From Burkholderiales bacterium (GTDB lineage: Bacteria > Pseudomonadota > Gammaproteobacteria > Burkholderiales > Burkholderiaceae_A), in NCBI GenBank assembly GCA_027486725.1, contig JAIXOP010000003.1, positions 62,001-126,000 on the forward strand: a stretch of DNA of 64,000 nucleotides, written 5' to 3'. Positions 39,168 through 50,667 of this stretch are shown here, piece after piece. Each line of letters starts with the position of its first letter. The first letter of the stretch is position 1. A program made the position numbers and the translations under genes. The notes beneath the pieces were generated by a model that saw only the letters and a list, made by a program, of their open reading frames with translations, had not been told where the DNA came from and ran no database searches.

Positions 39168-41749
39168 AAAGCCTAGTCATCGCAGAAAAGCCCTCGGTCG
39201 CCAGCGACATCGCCAAGGCGCTGGGTGGCTTTGAGAAAAAAGACGACATCTTCGAGCGCGAGGATCTCGTCGTGGCGTCGGCCGTGGGCCATCTTCTGGA
39301 GCTCGTGGCCCCCGAGGAATTCGAGGTCAAGCGCGGGAAGTGGTCCTTTGCCCACTTGCCGGTGCTGCCGCCCTACTTCGACCTGCAGCCCCTGCCCAAG
39401 AGCGAGCAGAAGCTGAAGACGCTGGCCCGGCAAATCAAGCGCAAGGACATCGGCCGCATCATCAATGCCTGCGATGCGGGGCGCGAGGGCGAGCTGATTT
39501 TTCGCACCATCGTTCAGTACACCAAGGCCAAGCAGCCCATCGCTCGGCTCTGGCTGCAGAGCATGACGCCCTCGGCCATTCGCGAAGCCTTCAACCACCT
39601 GCGCACCGACGAAGAGCTCATGCCCCTGGCCGATGCCGCCCGATGCCGCAGCGAGGCCGACTGGCTGGTGGGCATCAACGGCACCCGCGCCATGACCGCC
39701 TTCAACAGCAAAGAGGGCGGCTTTTTCAAAACCAGCGTGGGCCGGGTGCAGACCCCGACACTGGCGATCGTGGTCGAGCGAGAAGAGGCCATCCGTCGGT
39801 TTGTGTCGAAGCCCTACTTCGAGGTCCATGCCCGGTTTGAGGCCAAGGCGGGCGATTACCTGGGCCGCTTCGTCGACCCCAGCTTCAAGAAAGACGAGCT
39901 GCATCCCGAGCACCGCGCCGAACGGCTCTGGGACAGAGCTCAGGCCGAGGCCATCGTGCAGGCCTGCATGGGCGGCAAGGCCGTGGTGTCGGAAGAAAGC
40001 AAGTCGGCCAGCCAGTCGCCACCCTTGCTCTTTGATCTCACCAGCCTGCAGCGCGAGGCCAACAGCAAGTTTGGCTTTTCGGCCAAGAACACCCTGGGGC
40101 TGGCCCAGGCGCTCTACGAAAAGCACAAGGTTCTGACCTACCCCCGAACCGATTCCAAGGCCCTGCCCGAGGACTACATCCCCACCGTCACTGCCACGCT
40201 CGCCGCCCTGGGCGGGCTGGATGGCTTTGGCGGCATGGGCGAGATTGCCCGGCATGCCCAGACGGTGCTGAATCAACAGTGGGTGCGGCCCAACAAGCGG
40301 ATATTCGACAACACCAAGGTGTCGGACCACTTTGCCATCGTGCCCACGGGCCAGCTGCCCCGCAGCCTGTCGGAGCCCGAGCAGAAGATTTTCGAACTGG
40401 TGACCCGCCGGTTCATTGCAGCCTTCTTTCCCGCGTCGGAGAGCCTGGTGACCACACGATTCAGTCGGGTGGGCGACCACAGCTTCAAGACCGAGGGCCG
40501 GGTGCTGGTCGTGCCGGGATGGCTGGCCGTGTATGGCCGAAGTGCCGCCGAGGAGGCCGAGAGCCTGGTGGCCGTGGCCCCAGGTGAGACCCCCGCAGTT
40601 GGCGAGGTGGAGCTGCAGAGCCATCACACCAAGCCCCCCGCCCGATACTCCGAAGCCACACTGCTGTCGGCCATGGAGGGCGCGGGCAAGATGGTCGAAG
40701 ACGATGAGCTTCGCGAGGCCATGTCGGGCCGCGGCCTTGGCACACCTGCCACGCGAGCCGCGATCATCGAGGGCCTATTGGCCGATACCTATCTGCACCG
40801 TGATGGCCGGGAGCTCATTCCCACCGCCAAGGCCTTCCAGCTCATGACCCTGCTTCGCGGCCTGGGCATCCCGGAGCTGTCGCGGCCAGAGCTCACGGGC
40901 GAATGGGAGTCGCGGCTTCGACAGATCGAGTCGGGAGCGCTGCGCCGGGAAGATTTCATGGACGAGATCGCGGCCATGACCGAGCGCATTGTCGGCCAGG
41001 CCAAGAACTTCTCGAGCGACACCATCCCTGGCGACTACATCACCCTCGCCACGCCATGTCCCGCCTGCGGTGGTCAGGTCAAAGAGAATTACCGACGCTT
41101 CGCCTGCACCCGCTGCGAGTTCTCCATCACGAAGACGCCCGCGGGACGCACCTTCGAGCCTTCCGAGGTCGAAACCCTGCTCGAGACACGGACCCTAGGC
41201 CCCATCGACGGATTTCGAAGCAAGCTGGGCCGCCCCTTTGTGGCCAGCCTGCGCATCACCGGGGAGAACAAGCTGGAGTTCGATTTTGGCCAGGGGGCCG
41301 ACGACGACGATGCGCCGCCGCCCGATTTTTCCAACACCGAGCGCCTGGGCGACTGCCCGAAGTGCAGTGCCGGTGTGTATGCCCTGGGCAGCTCCTACAT
41401 CTGCGAAAAGGCCACCGGCCCGAGCAAGGTCTGCGATTTCAAATCGGGGGCCATGATCTTGCAGCAGACCATCGCGCCCGAGGATATGCGGGAGCTGCTG
41501 AGCACAGGCCGAACGCGTCTCTTCGACGGCTTTGTGTCCGCACGCACCCGACGCAAATTCAAGGCCTATCTGTCGAAGGGCCCCGACGGCAAGATTGGTT
41601 TTGAGTTTGAGGCGCGCTCCCCTTCCAAAGGCAATCCAAAGGCGAGCACGAAATCCAGCGCAAAGGCTGGAGCAAAGGCCGAGATGAAGACCGAGATCAA
41701 GGCCGAAGTGAAGACAGCGACCAAGAAAGCCCAAGCGAAAAAAGCCTAA
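39164..41749 (+). CDS. topB: DNA topoisomerase III (type IA)
   Basis: Single-strand-passing topoisomerase of 861 residues. The TOPRIM motif is MKSLVIAEKPSVASDIAKAL with the acidic triad in NACDAGREGELIF; the active-site tyrosine is near 325 in LTYPRTDSKALPEDY. The ADWLVGINGTRAMT segment and the C-terminal zinc-ribbon-like cysteines (CPACGG, CTRCEF, CPKCSAG) match the long betaproteobacterial TopB form next to dprA. A Lys/Ala-rich tail (about the last 40 residues) likely binds DNA. It converges with the 5'-nucleotidase gene ten bases away. Confidence 0.9.
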   Translation: MKSLVIAEKPSVASDIAKALGGFEKKDDIFEREDLVVASAVGHLLELVAPEEFEVKRGKWSFAHLPVLPPYFDLQPLPKSEQKLKTLARQIKRKDIGRIINACDAGREGELIFRTIVQYTKAKQPIARLWLQSMTPSAIREAFNHLRTDEELMPLADAARCRSEADWLVGINGTRAMTAFNSKEGGFFKTSVGRVQTPTLAIVVEREEAIRRFVSKPYFEVHARFEAKAGDYLGRFVDPSFKKDELHPEHRAERLWDRAQAEAIVQACMGGKAVVSEESKSASQSPPLLFDLTSLQREANSKFGFSAKNTLGLAQALYEKHKVLTYPRTDSKALPEDYIPTVTATLAALGGLDGFGGMGEIARHAQTVLNQQWVRPNKRIFDNTKVSDHFAIVPTGQLPRSLSEPEQKIFELVTRRFIAAFFPASESLVTTRFSRVGDHSFKTEGRVLVVPGWLAVYGRSAAEEAESLVAVAPGETPAVGEVELQSHHTKPPARYSEATLLSAMEGAGKMVEDDELREAMSGRGLGTPATRAAIIEGLLADTYLHRDGRELIPTAKAFQLMTLLRGLGIPELSRPELTGEWESRLRQIESGALRREDFMDEIAAMTERIVGQAKNFSSDTIPGDYITLATPCPACGGQVKENYRRFACTRCEFSITKTPAGRTFEPSEVETLLETRTLGPIDGFRSKLGRPFVASLRITGENKLEFDFGQGADDDDAPPPDFSNTERLGDCPKCSAGVYALGSSYICEKATGPSKVCDFKSGAMILQQTIAPEDMRELLSTGRTRLFDGFVSARTRRKFKAYLSKGPDGKIGFEFEARSPSKGNPKASTKSSAKAGAKAEMKTEIKAEVKTATKKAQAKKA

Positions 41750-41759
41750 CGGGCAGAAC

Positions 41760-42695
41760 TCAGCCCGCGGTGGGTTTGACTCCCGAGGCAATGCCCGATC
41801 GCACATGGCCCGTCGGTCCGGCCTGTGCCGCCGACTCGCAGTGCCGGGTCTGATCGTCGAAGAAGAAGTCGGCCTCGAATTCGGCCAAGAAGGGGCCTTT
41901 TTCGAGCCCCCCCAGAAACATTGCCTCATCGATGTCGATCTGCCAGCTGCGCAAGGTGCGGATCGCGCGCTCATGCGCAGGGGCAGATCGGGCGGTAACC
42001 AGTGCCGTGCGCAGCCGCATCCCCGCATCGCGGGCCGTGTGTTGAAGGGTCTGCAATTGGCGCAGGCCCTGCAGGGCCTGCAACAGAGGTTTGAAGGGTC
42101 CTGGAGGCAGCGGCTGCTGCGCCCGGGCACGCTCGTGGCTCACAAAGGCCTCGAGTCCATCGGCCTGATAGATTTGCTCGGCCTCGTCGGAAAATAGGAC
42201 TGCGTCGCCATCGAAGGCAATGCGCAATTCATTGGGATACCGGCTGCTGGCCTGTTGGGCCTTCACCCAGACCTGAGCGGCAGGGAATCCAGCTTGAAGT
42301 GCTGCTTCGACATCGCTCGCACTGGCCGACAAAAACAGATGGGCGGCCAGGGGTTTGAGGTACCGATAGGGCGTTGCTCCTCGGGTGAAGACACCGCGCT
42401 CAATGTTTAAGCCATGGTGCTGAGCCGAGTGATAGACGCGCAAGCCCGAGACCGGATCGTTTCTGGAGAGCACCACCACCTCGACTCGAGGGTCTTCTGG
42501 GGTGTTGAAGGCCAACAGCTTTTTGACCAAGCCATAGGCCACGCCGGGAGCGGCAGGCGTCTGCAGCCGATCCCATTGAAGCGCCATGTAGGCGGCATCG
42601 TCGGCCTCTTCGAATACCTGGTTCTCTTCTTCGAAGTTGAACAGGGCCCTCGACGAGACTGCCACCACCAGCTGATTGGCAAGGCTGTGGGGCAC
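41760..42695 (-). CDS. Cytosolic 5'-nucleotidase (cN-I like)
   Basis: A 311-residue protein of the 5-nucleotidase family related to vertebrate cytosolic nucleotidase I, which dephosphorylates nucleoside monophosphates. Recognised segments are LVVAVSSRALFNFEEENQVFE at the N-terminus, VEVVVLSRNDPVSGLRVYHS, RIAFDGDAVLFSDEAE near 160-175 and MFLGGLEKGPFLAEFEADFFFDDQ. Substrate preference is not predictable. It is a single leftward gene between topB and gyrB, 33 bp downstream of gyrB, and could be cotranscribed with it. Confidence 0.85.
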   Translation of the reverse strand: MPHSLANQLVVAVSSRALFNFEEENQVFEEADDAAYMALQWDRLQTPAAPGVAYGLVKKLLAFNTPEDPRVEVVVLSRNDPVSGLRVYHSAQHHGLNIERGVFTRGATPYRYLKPLAAHLFLSASASDVEAALQAGFPAAQVWVKAQQASSRYPNELRIAFDGDAVLFSDEAEQIYQADGLEAFVSHERARAQQPLPPGPFKPLLQALQGLRQLQTLQHTARDAGMRLRTALVTARSAPAHERAIRTLRSWQIDIDEAMFLGGLEKGPFLAEFEADFFFDDQTRHCESAAQAGPTGHVRSGIASGVKPTAG

Positions 42696-42728
42696 TGGAA
42701 GCCTTTAGATAGCGGGTTGGATGTTGAG

Positions 42729-45200
<2,472 letters not shown>

Positions 45201-46352
45201 TTAAATCCGCATGGGCATGATGACGCAACGGAAGGACAGATCATCGCCGGGGGTGGTGATGAGCGCGCTGGCGTTGCTGTCGAGCAGACGTATCTCGACG
45301 TCGTTGGTCTTTAGATTGCCCAGGACATCGAGCAGGTATTGCACATTGAAAGAAATTTCGATGTCGTTGCCAGAGTAGTTGGCTTCGATCTCCTCGAAGG
45401 CCTCTTCTTGCTCGGCATTCTTGGCACTGATGCGCACGGTGTTGTTGCCCAACGACAGGGTCACACCCTTGAACTTTTCCGTGGTCAGAATGGCGGCCCG
45501 CTGAAGCGCACCGAGCAGCACTTCGCGCTGAATGGTCGCTACTTTGTCGTGCGCTTTGGGAATCACGCGCTCAAAGTCGGGAAACTTGCCCTCAATCAGT
45601 TTGGCAAGAAGCTCCAGGCGCCCAAGGTGAAAACGCACCTGTTGAGAGGCGACCTGGAGGTCGAGGGTCTGGTCGTCGTCGGCCAACACCTTCTGCAGCT
45701 CCATCACAGCCTTGCGAGGAATGATGACCTGATGGGATGGTGCACTGCCATCGAGTTCGATGGAGAGCCCCTGGATGTTCGCATCGTCGAGGCTGAGGCT
45801 GGCTGTGGCCAGACGATGCCCATCGGTGGCGACGGCGCGAATGGATCGAGCATCGACCACCAGCAAGAGTCCGTTGAGGTAGTAGCGGATGTCCTGCTGA
45901 GCCATGGCGAAATGCACCAAATGCAGCAGTTGCTTGAGGTCTTTCTGACGCAGCGTGAGCTTGGCCGGAGTCTGCTCGGCCGCAACCACCGTTGGGAACT
46001 CATCGGCCGACAGTGTCTGCAAAGAAAACCGTGCCTTGCCTTGCTGAATGGTCAGACGATTGTCTTTGAGGCTCAGGCTGACCTCGTTGTTGTTGGGGAG
46101 TGCTCGGAGAATGTCCACCAGCTTTCGCGCAGAGACGGTGGTCGACACATTGGCTTGAGCATCCACCGATCCCACATCGCTGTGGTGGGTGATCTGAATG
46201 TCGATGTCGGTCGCCAACATCGACAGTGTGCTGGCCGTGCGAGTTAACAGAACATTGGAGAGGATGGGCAGGGTGTGCCGACGCTCAACGATGCCGCTGA
46301 CCATCTGCAAAGGCCGAAGGAGTGCATCGCGTTCTGCTTGATGAAGATTCAT
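45201..46352 (-). CDS. dnaN: DNA polymerase III sliding clamp (beta)
   Basis: Dimeric ring that tethers polymerase III to DNA. The 383-residue sequence has three clamp domains and the C-terminal protein-binding groove ending SFRCVIMPMRI. Recognised stretches are RRHTLPILSNVLL near the N-terminus, ADEFPTV and VATDGHRLA. Its translation start faces the origin candidate in the 272 bp gap to dnaA. Confidence 0.97.
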   Translation of the reverse strand: MNLHQAERDALLRPLQMVSGIVERRHTLPILSNVLLTRTASTLSMLATDIDIQITHHSDVGSVDAQANVSTTVSARKLVDILRALPNNNEVSLSLKDNRLTIQQGKARFSLQTLSADEFPTVVAAEQTPAKLTLRQKDLKQLLHLVHFAMAQQDIRYYLNGLLLVVDARSIRAVATDGHRLATASLSLDDANIQGLSIELDGSAPSHQVIIPRKAVMELQKVLADDDQTLDLQVASQQVRFHLGRLELLAKLIEGKFPDFERVIPKAHDKVATIQREVLLGALQRAAILTTEKFKGVTLSLGNNTVRISAKNAEQEEAFEEIEANYSGNDIEISFNVQYLLDVLGNLKTNDVEIRLLDSNASALITTPGDDLSFRCVIMPMRI

Positions 46353-46625
46353 AGAAATAAATTGAGGTTAGTAGTAGGTGATGGTGAGTTCTGGGGATAA
46401 CCGCACTAAGTCAATGTTTCATTGTTGAGATTTTACTGGCTTTGCCTGTGGAATCCTTGGGGATGGCTTAGGACAAGTTGTGGAGTACTGAGCGAATCTT
46501 GAAGTTGTCCCCAAGTTGTTCCAGCGTTGCGATACCCATTTGTGAACAAGTTGTGGACAACCCACCCCGCTTGTGCACAGCTTGCCCACAGGCTAGGGTG
46601 GTGGCGCGCGATCGGCTTGAATTGG
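46353..46625. other. Candidate replication origin (oriC) between dnaN and dnaA
   Basis: The gap holds a cluster of DnaA-box-like 9-mers compared with TGTGNATAA: TGGGGATAA 46392-46400 (8/9), TGTGGAGTA 46479-46487 (7/9), TGTGAACAA 46541-46549 and TGTGGACAA 46552-46560 (each 8/9), TGTGCACAG 46572-46580 (7/9) and, inverted, TTGCCCACA 46582-46590 (7/9). AT-rich stretches near 46346-46369 and 46412-46436 could be the unwinding element. The position beside dnaA, the divergent transcription of dnaA and rpmH, and the nearby parS and parAB support it. No perfect box is present, so the exact limits are uncertain. Confidence 0.6.
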
Positions 46626-48041
46626 TCAGCCACGGATCTGTTGCTCCAGGATGTGCAGGCTTCGGTTGAGTTCGGCATTTTTGGCCCGTTCGGCACCAAT
46701 CTTTCGAACGGCATGGAGCACGGTGGTGTGGTCCCGACCCCCGAAGAGTTCACCAATTTCGGGGTAACTCTTTTGGGTGAGTTCTTTGGCCAGGAACATG
46801 GCGATCTGCCTGGGCATGGCGATGTTGGCGGGCCGCCGCTTGCTGTACATGTCGGCGATCTTGATTTTGTAGAAGTTCGCCACCACCCGCTGAATTTCCT
46901 CGACGGAGGTGGTCGTTCGAGTGAGATTGAGCGTGTCGCGCAACGCTTCGCGAACGGTGTCGAGGTTGGCGACGCGACTGTGAAAATGGCAGAAGGCAAT
47001 CACTTTGCGCAGCGCACCCTCGAGCTCTCGAACATTGGAGCGGAGGTGGCGAGCGATGAAGAAGGCCTCCTCTTCATGCAAGGCAAATTTCTCCATATCG
47101 GCCTTGCGCAGCAGAATGGCCACACGCATTTCGAGCTCCGGGGGCTCGATCTCGACGGTGAGGCCTGAGCCAAAGCGGGTGACCAGTCGTTCGCTCAGAC
47201 CCTCAATTTCGCTGTGGTAGGTGTCGCTGGTGATGATGATCTGTTTTTTGGCAGCAATCAGGGCCTCGAAGGCATAGAAGAATTCTTCTTGGCTTCGGGT
47301 CTTGCCCGAGAAGAACTGGATGTCGTCGATGAGCAGCAGGTCGAGCTGATGGTAGGTGGCCTTGAAGGCATCGAAGGACTTCGTTTGAAACGCCCGCACC
47401 ACATCGGCCACATAGCTCTCGGCGTGGGTGTAGCGAATCTTGGCGCTTGGATTGGTGTGAAGGATGTGATTGCCAACAGCATGGATGAGGTGGCTCTTCC
47501 CAAGGCCAACACCGCCATACAAAAACAAAGGGTTGTAACTGGTCCCGGGGTGTTCGGCGACTTGGCGGGCTGCAGCGCGGGCCATTTGATTGGCCTTGCC
47601 AGTGACAAAGTGCTCAAAGGTCCAGTCGGGATTGAGGCGGGCCCGTTCGGTGGTCTTGGAACGATCTCCCTCGGGCGCAGGGTTGGTGATGGTCGGTGCG
47701 GCGAGATGGTCCATGGAATCGTCGGGCGCATCAGACGCGCCAGACGTGGCAGATGCACCAGACGACGGCTCAGAAGGCAATTCGACAGCGATCTCAACGG
47801 CACAGCCCAAGTTGGCCAGCCACCATTGCTCCAAGGGCGTTTGTAAATTTTGTTTGGCCCAGGCCTGTTTGAAGCGATTGGGAGCCTCAATGGTCAGGGC
47901 ATAGCCCGATGGGGTCTGCGTCAAAGAAGCCAGGCGCAGCGGCTCGACCCAGATTTGGAAGTGTTGTTCTGGATAGAGCCCGCGCAGATGGGCAAGACAC
48001 TGCTGCCAGGTGGTCGAAGGGTTGGGGTCTGGCGTCGACAT
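46626..48041 (-). CDS. dnaA: Chromosomal replication initiator DnaA
   Basis: AAA+ initiator that binds DnaA boxes and melts oriC. The 471-residue protein has domain I ([21 protein letters not shown]), a low-complexity linker rich in Ala/Ser/Asp (about 100-140), the AAA+ domain with Walker [14 protein letters not shown] near 174 and Walker [11 protein letters not shown], and the C-terminal DNA-binding signature [23 protein letters not shown]. The ATG at 48041 has no obvious Shine-Dalgarno. It is divergent from rpmH, and a perfect DnaA box lies in the shared upstream region, suggesting autoregulation. Confidence 0.98.
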   Translation of the reverse strand: MSTPDPNPSTTWQQCLAHLRGLYPEQHFQIWVEPLRLASLTQTPSGYALTIEAPNRFKQAWAKQNLQTPLEQWWLANLGCAVEIAVELPSEPSSGASATSGASDAPDDSMDHLAAPTITNPAPEGDRSKTTERARLNPDWTFEHFVTGKANQMARAAARQVAEHPGTSYNPLFLYGGVGLGKSHLIHAVGNHILHTNPSAKIRYTHAESYVADVVRAFQTKSFDAFKATYHQLDLLLIDDIQFFSGKTRSQEEFFYAFEALIAAKKQIIITSDTYHSEIEGLSERLVTRFGSGLTVEIEPPELEMRVAILLRKADMEKFALHEEEAFFIARHLRSNVRELEGALRKVIAFCHFHSRVANLDTVREALRDTLNLTRTTTSVEEIQRVVANFYKIKIADMYSKRRPANIAMPRQIAMFLAKELTQKSYPEIGELFGGRDHTTVLHAVRKIGAERAKNAELNRSLHILEQQIRG

Positions 48042-48067
48042 TGCAAGAAGATCGGGGGGAAGCTTAC

Positions 48068-48076
48068 TTATCCACA
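48068..48076 (+). promoter_or_regulatory. Perfect DnaA box upstream of dnaA
   Basis: TTATCCACA is an exact DnaA box, 27 bp upstream of the dnaA start and 35 bp before the rpmH -10. It is the only perfect copy I found near the origin. It may repress dnaA or belong to a second origin part. Confidence 0.8.
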
Positions 48077-48110
48077 GGCGCGGGGGATGCCCATTCTGCC
48101 CTGTTCTGGC

Positions 48111-48116
48111 TATAAT
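48111..48116 (+). promoter_or_regulatory. rpmH promoter -10 element
   Basis: Exact TATAAT, 27 bp before the rpmH ATG. The -35 is weak (TGCCCA at 48088-48093, 17 bp spacing). Confidence 0.6.
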
Positions 48117-48143
48117 TCAAGGTTCTTTTTTAGGAATCCAATC

Positions 48144-48278
48144 ATGAAACGCACTTACCAACCTTCGGTCGTCAAGCGCAAGCGCACCCACGGCTTTCTG
48201 GTTCGCATGAAGACCCGTGGCGGCCGCGCTGTGATTCGCAATCGCCGCGCCAAGGGTCGCAAGCGTCTGGCAGTCTAA
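48144..48278 (+). CDS. rpmH: 50S ribosomal protein L34
   Basis: A 44-residue, highly basic ribosomal protein: [20 protein letters not shown] followed by [22 protein letters not shown], fully canonical. AGGA lies eight bases upstream of the ATG. It is too short for the ORF track. It is the first gene of the rightward rpmH-rnpA-yidD-yidC-mnmE run, transcribed away from dnaA. Confidence 0.98.
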   Translation: MKRTYQPSVVKRKRTHGFLVRMKTRGGRAVIRNRRAKGRKRLAV

Positions 48279-48281
48279 GAA

Positions 48282-48638
48282 CTGACCATTCTGAGTCTCA
48301 CGAAGGCCGCTGACTTTCAGCGGCTGATGCAGCAGCGGCCTCGGGTCAGTCTGCCGCAGTTTCAGTTGTATCTGATGTCTGAGCCCAGTGCCGTGCCTGT
48401 GCTGCGCCTTGGGCTGGTGGTTCCCAAGCGCCAGGTGCGCCGCGCGGTTGGCCGCAATCTCATCAAGCGCTGGGCGCGCGTGTTGGTCCGCGAACACGCT
48501 GACACACTCCTGGCATTGAACCCTGGCCATTCTGTGGACCTGCTGGTTCGGATTCGTGCACCACTGCCCACCGATCGAGCCCACCGACGAGCGTCGTTCG
48601 ACATTCTTCGGGCGGGCTTCTCGCGGCTTGTTCGTTGA
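48282..48638 (+). CDS. rnpA: Ribonuclease P protein component
   Basis: Basic protein cofactor of RNase P. The signature RNLIKRWARVLVREH (the RNR-type RNA-binding motif) is clear. The first ATG in frame is 48327 (103 residues), but the codons before it read LTKAADFQRLMQQRPR, which aligns with the conserved N-terminal helix of RnpA. The frame is open back to the rpmH stop at 48278 and contains no ATG, GTG or TTG, only CTG 48282, ATT 48288 and CTG 48291. I therefore place the start at CTG 48282 (118 residues, near the E. coli length of 119) as a best guess. Confidence 0.82.
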   Translation: MTILSLTKAADFQRLMQQRPRVSLPQFQLYLMSEPSAVPVLRLGLVVPKRQVRRAVGRNLIKRWARVLVREHADTLLALNPGHSVDLLVRIRAPLPTDRAHRRASFDILRAGFSRLVR

Positions 48639-48667
48639 GCTGCTCGGAGATGCAGCCAAAGGCAGCG

Positions 48668-48964
48668 ATGTTTACTTGGCGTGCATGGCGTGCACTGGAT
48701 TGGGCGTTGGCCCAGTTCCTTGGCGTTCTCATTTTGATTTATCAGTTGGGCATCCGACCGTGGCTGGGGCCGCGGTGTCGGTTTGAGCCGACTTGCTCAT
48801 GCTATGGCCGCGAGGCTCTGGCCCTCCACGGTGGCGTTCGGGGATCCTGGCTCACGGCCCGTCGTCTGATTCGTTGTCGCCCGGGCGGCCCATTTGGCTA
48901 TGATCCGGTTCCACCGCCGATATTGCGGGTGCCCCCAGCCCCCACCGACCCCTCTCAGGATTGA
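48668..48964 (+). CDS. yidD: Membrane protein insertion efficiency factor YidD
   Basis: Small protein that assists YidC-dependent membrane insertion. The family core is clear: LILIYQLGIRPWLGPRCRFEPTCSCYGREAL with the conserved cysteines, then RLIRCRPGGPFGYDPVP. I chose ATG 48668, preceded by AAAGG, giving 98 residues; alternatives are TTG 48635 and ATG 48650. The N-terminus is amphipathic (RAWRALDWALAQFL). It ends one base before the yidC start. Confidence 0.9.
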   Translation: MFTWRAWRALDWALAQFLGVLILIYQLGIRPWLGPRCRFEPTCSCYGREALALHGGVRGSWLTARRLIRCRPGGPFGYDPVPPPILRVPPAPTDPSQD

Positions 48965-48965
48965 T

Positions 48966-50618
48966 ATGGAACTTCGCCGCTCCGTGCTGTTGCTTGTGTT
49001 TGCTGTGTCATCGTTTTTGCTTTGGGAAGCGTGGCTCAAGCGCCAGACCGCCGAGCCCGCCCAGGGTCGGACGGCAGCGACGTCGCCGGCCCCTGCCGCG
49101 GCAGACAATGCGGCCATCCCATCGCTGCGCACCGATGTGGTCTCGGAGCTCCCTGCGGGACCGGCCGCTGCCAAGGCGGTGGGTGCCTCGGGCATGGAGC
49201 CGGTGGCGCAAGAGTTTCGTCTGGTCAATGCCGATGTGGAGGTGGTGATTTCCAGCCAAGGCGGTTCGATTGTCCGATCGGTGTTGCTGGATCAGTCGTC
49301 GTCGCAATACGACGGCGGCAAGGTGGTGCTGATGGACTCGCGTGGAGCAACGCGGTATGAGGCGCAGACCGGAGTGATTGGCTCGGCGGGTGTGCCAACC
49401 CATCTCACCCCGTTTCGGTTGGTGGGCAGCGCCGCGGGCGGGAAGTCGCTCACGTTGACGGCCGAGTCCGGCGGCCTGCGCGTGACGAAGATCTACACGT
49501 TGGCAGAAGCGGGCCATCAGGTGGGGCTGACGCATCGGATTGAAAATACAGGGGCCACAGCGGCCGAACCCAACATTTATTTTCAGCTTGTTCGCACCGA
49601 CATCGCCGCCCCGGGCGAGAGCGAGTTCTATCAGACCTTCACGGGTCCTGCGATTTACACGCAGGCCGGCAAATTCGAAAAGATCAGCTTCAATGACATC
49701 GCCAAGGGTCGACGCGATTTCACCGCGCAGGCCAACGATGGCTGGCTGGCGATGGTGCAGCACTACTTTGTTTCGGCCTGGGTTCCCAGCAATGCCGACT
49801 CGCGCACCTTCTACACCCGCACGGTGAGTCCAGGCCTCTACTCTGCAGGCTTCTACCAGCCCACCGGAGTGCTTGCCCCGGGCGCCCAGGTGGAGCATGC
49901 ATCGGTACTCTACACCGGCCCCCAGGTGCAGGAGGTCTTGGCGGACCTCGCCCCGGGCCTTGATCTCGTGGTGGACTATTCCTGGCTCACGTTCTTGGCA
50001 AAGCCGATCTACTGGCTCCTCAAGACCCTCTATGGCTTTGTGTCGAACTGGGGCTGGTCGATTGTGCTGCTCACCGTGTTGATCAAACTGCTGCTCTATC
50101 CCCTGTCGGCCGCGGGTTACAAATCCATGGCCCGCATGAAGGAGGTCACGCCGCGGATGATGGCCCTGCGCGAGCGCTACGCCAACGACAAGGCCAAGCT
50201 CAATCAGGCCGTGATGGAGCTCTACAAGAACGAAAAGATCAATCCCCTGGGCGGCTGTCTGCCGGTGGTGGTGCAGATCCCCGTGTTCCTGGCGCTCTAT
50301 TGGGTGCTGCTCGCCAGCGTGGAGATGCGCAATGCTCCCTGGATGCTTTGGATTGTGGACCTGTCGGAGCCCGACCCGTACTTCATTCTGCCGGTCGTGA
50401 TGGCGGTGACCATGTACCTCCAGACCTTCCTGAACCCTCCGCCACCCGACCCGCTGCAGGCCAAGGTGATGAAGTTCATGCCCTTGATTTTCTCGGCCTT
50501 TTTCTTTTTCTTCCCGGCGGGGCTGGTGCTCTACTGGCTGGTGAACAACGTCTTGTCGATTGCCCAGCAGTGGTTCGTGATGCGCCGCATGGGTGTCGCT
50601 GTGCAGGTGGGCAACTGA
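48966..50618 (+). CDS. yidC: Membrane protein insertase YidC
   Basis: Inner-membrane insertase/chaperone, 550 residues. It has an N-terminal membrane anchor (SVLLLVFAVSSFLLWEAWL), a large periplasmic beta domain to about residue 335, then five membrane segments, including NWGWSIVLLTVLIKLLLYPLSAAGYKSMARM with the conserved pore arginine region, and PVFLALYWVLL. The long periplasmic domain is typical of Gram-negative YidC. ATG 48966 gives the family start MELRRSVLL. Confidence 0.97.
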   Translation: MELRRSVLLLVFAVSSFLLWEAWLKRQTAEPAQGRTAATSPAPAAADNAAIPSLRTDVVSELPAGPAAAKAVGASGMEPVAQEFRLVNADVEVVISSQGGSIVRSVLLDQSSSQYDGGKVVLMDSRGATRYEAQTGVIGSAGVPTHLTPFRLVGSAAGGKSLTLTAESGGLRVTKIYTLAEAGHQVGLTHRIENTGATAAEPNIYFQLVRTDIAAPGESEFYQTFTGPAIYTQAGKFEKISFNDIAKGRRDFTAQANDGWLAMVQHYFVSAWVPSNADSRTFYTRTVSPGLYSAGFYQPTGVLAPGAQVEHASVLYTGPQVQEVLADLAPGLDLVVDYSWLTFLAKPIYWLLKTLYGFVSNWGWSIVLLTVLIKLLLYPLSAAGYKSMARMKEVTPRMMALRERYANDKAKLNQAVMELYKNEKINPLGGCLPVVVQIPVFLALYWVLLASVEMRNAPWMLWIVDLSEPDPYFILPVVMAVTMYLQTFLNPPPPDPLQAKVMKFMPLIFSAFFFFFPAGLVLYWLVNNVLSIAQQWFVMRRMGVAVQVGN

Positions 50619-50667
50619 GTCTGCTGGTGAGTTTGCCCCTGCCTACCGAATCCGATCGGTGTTGGCC

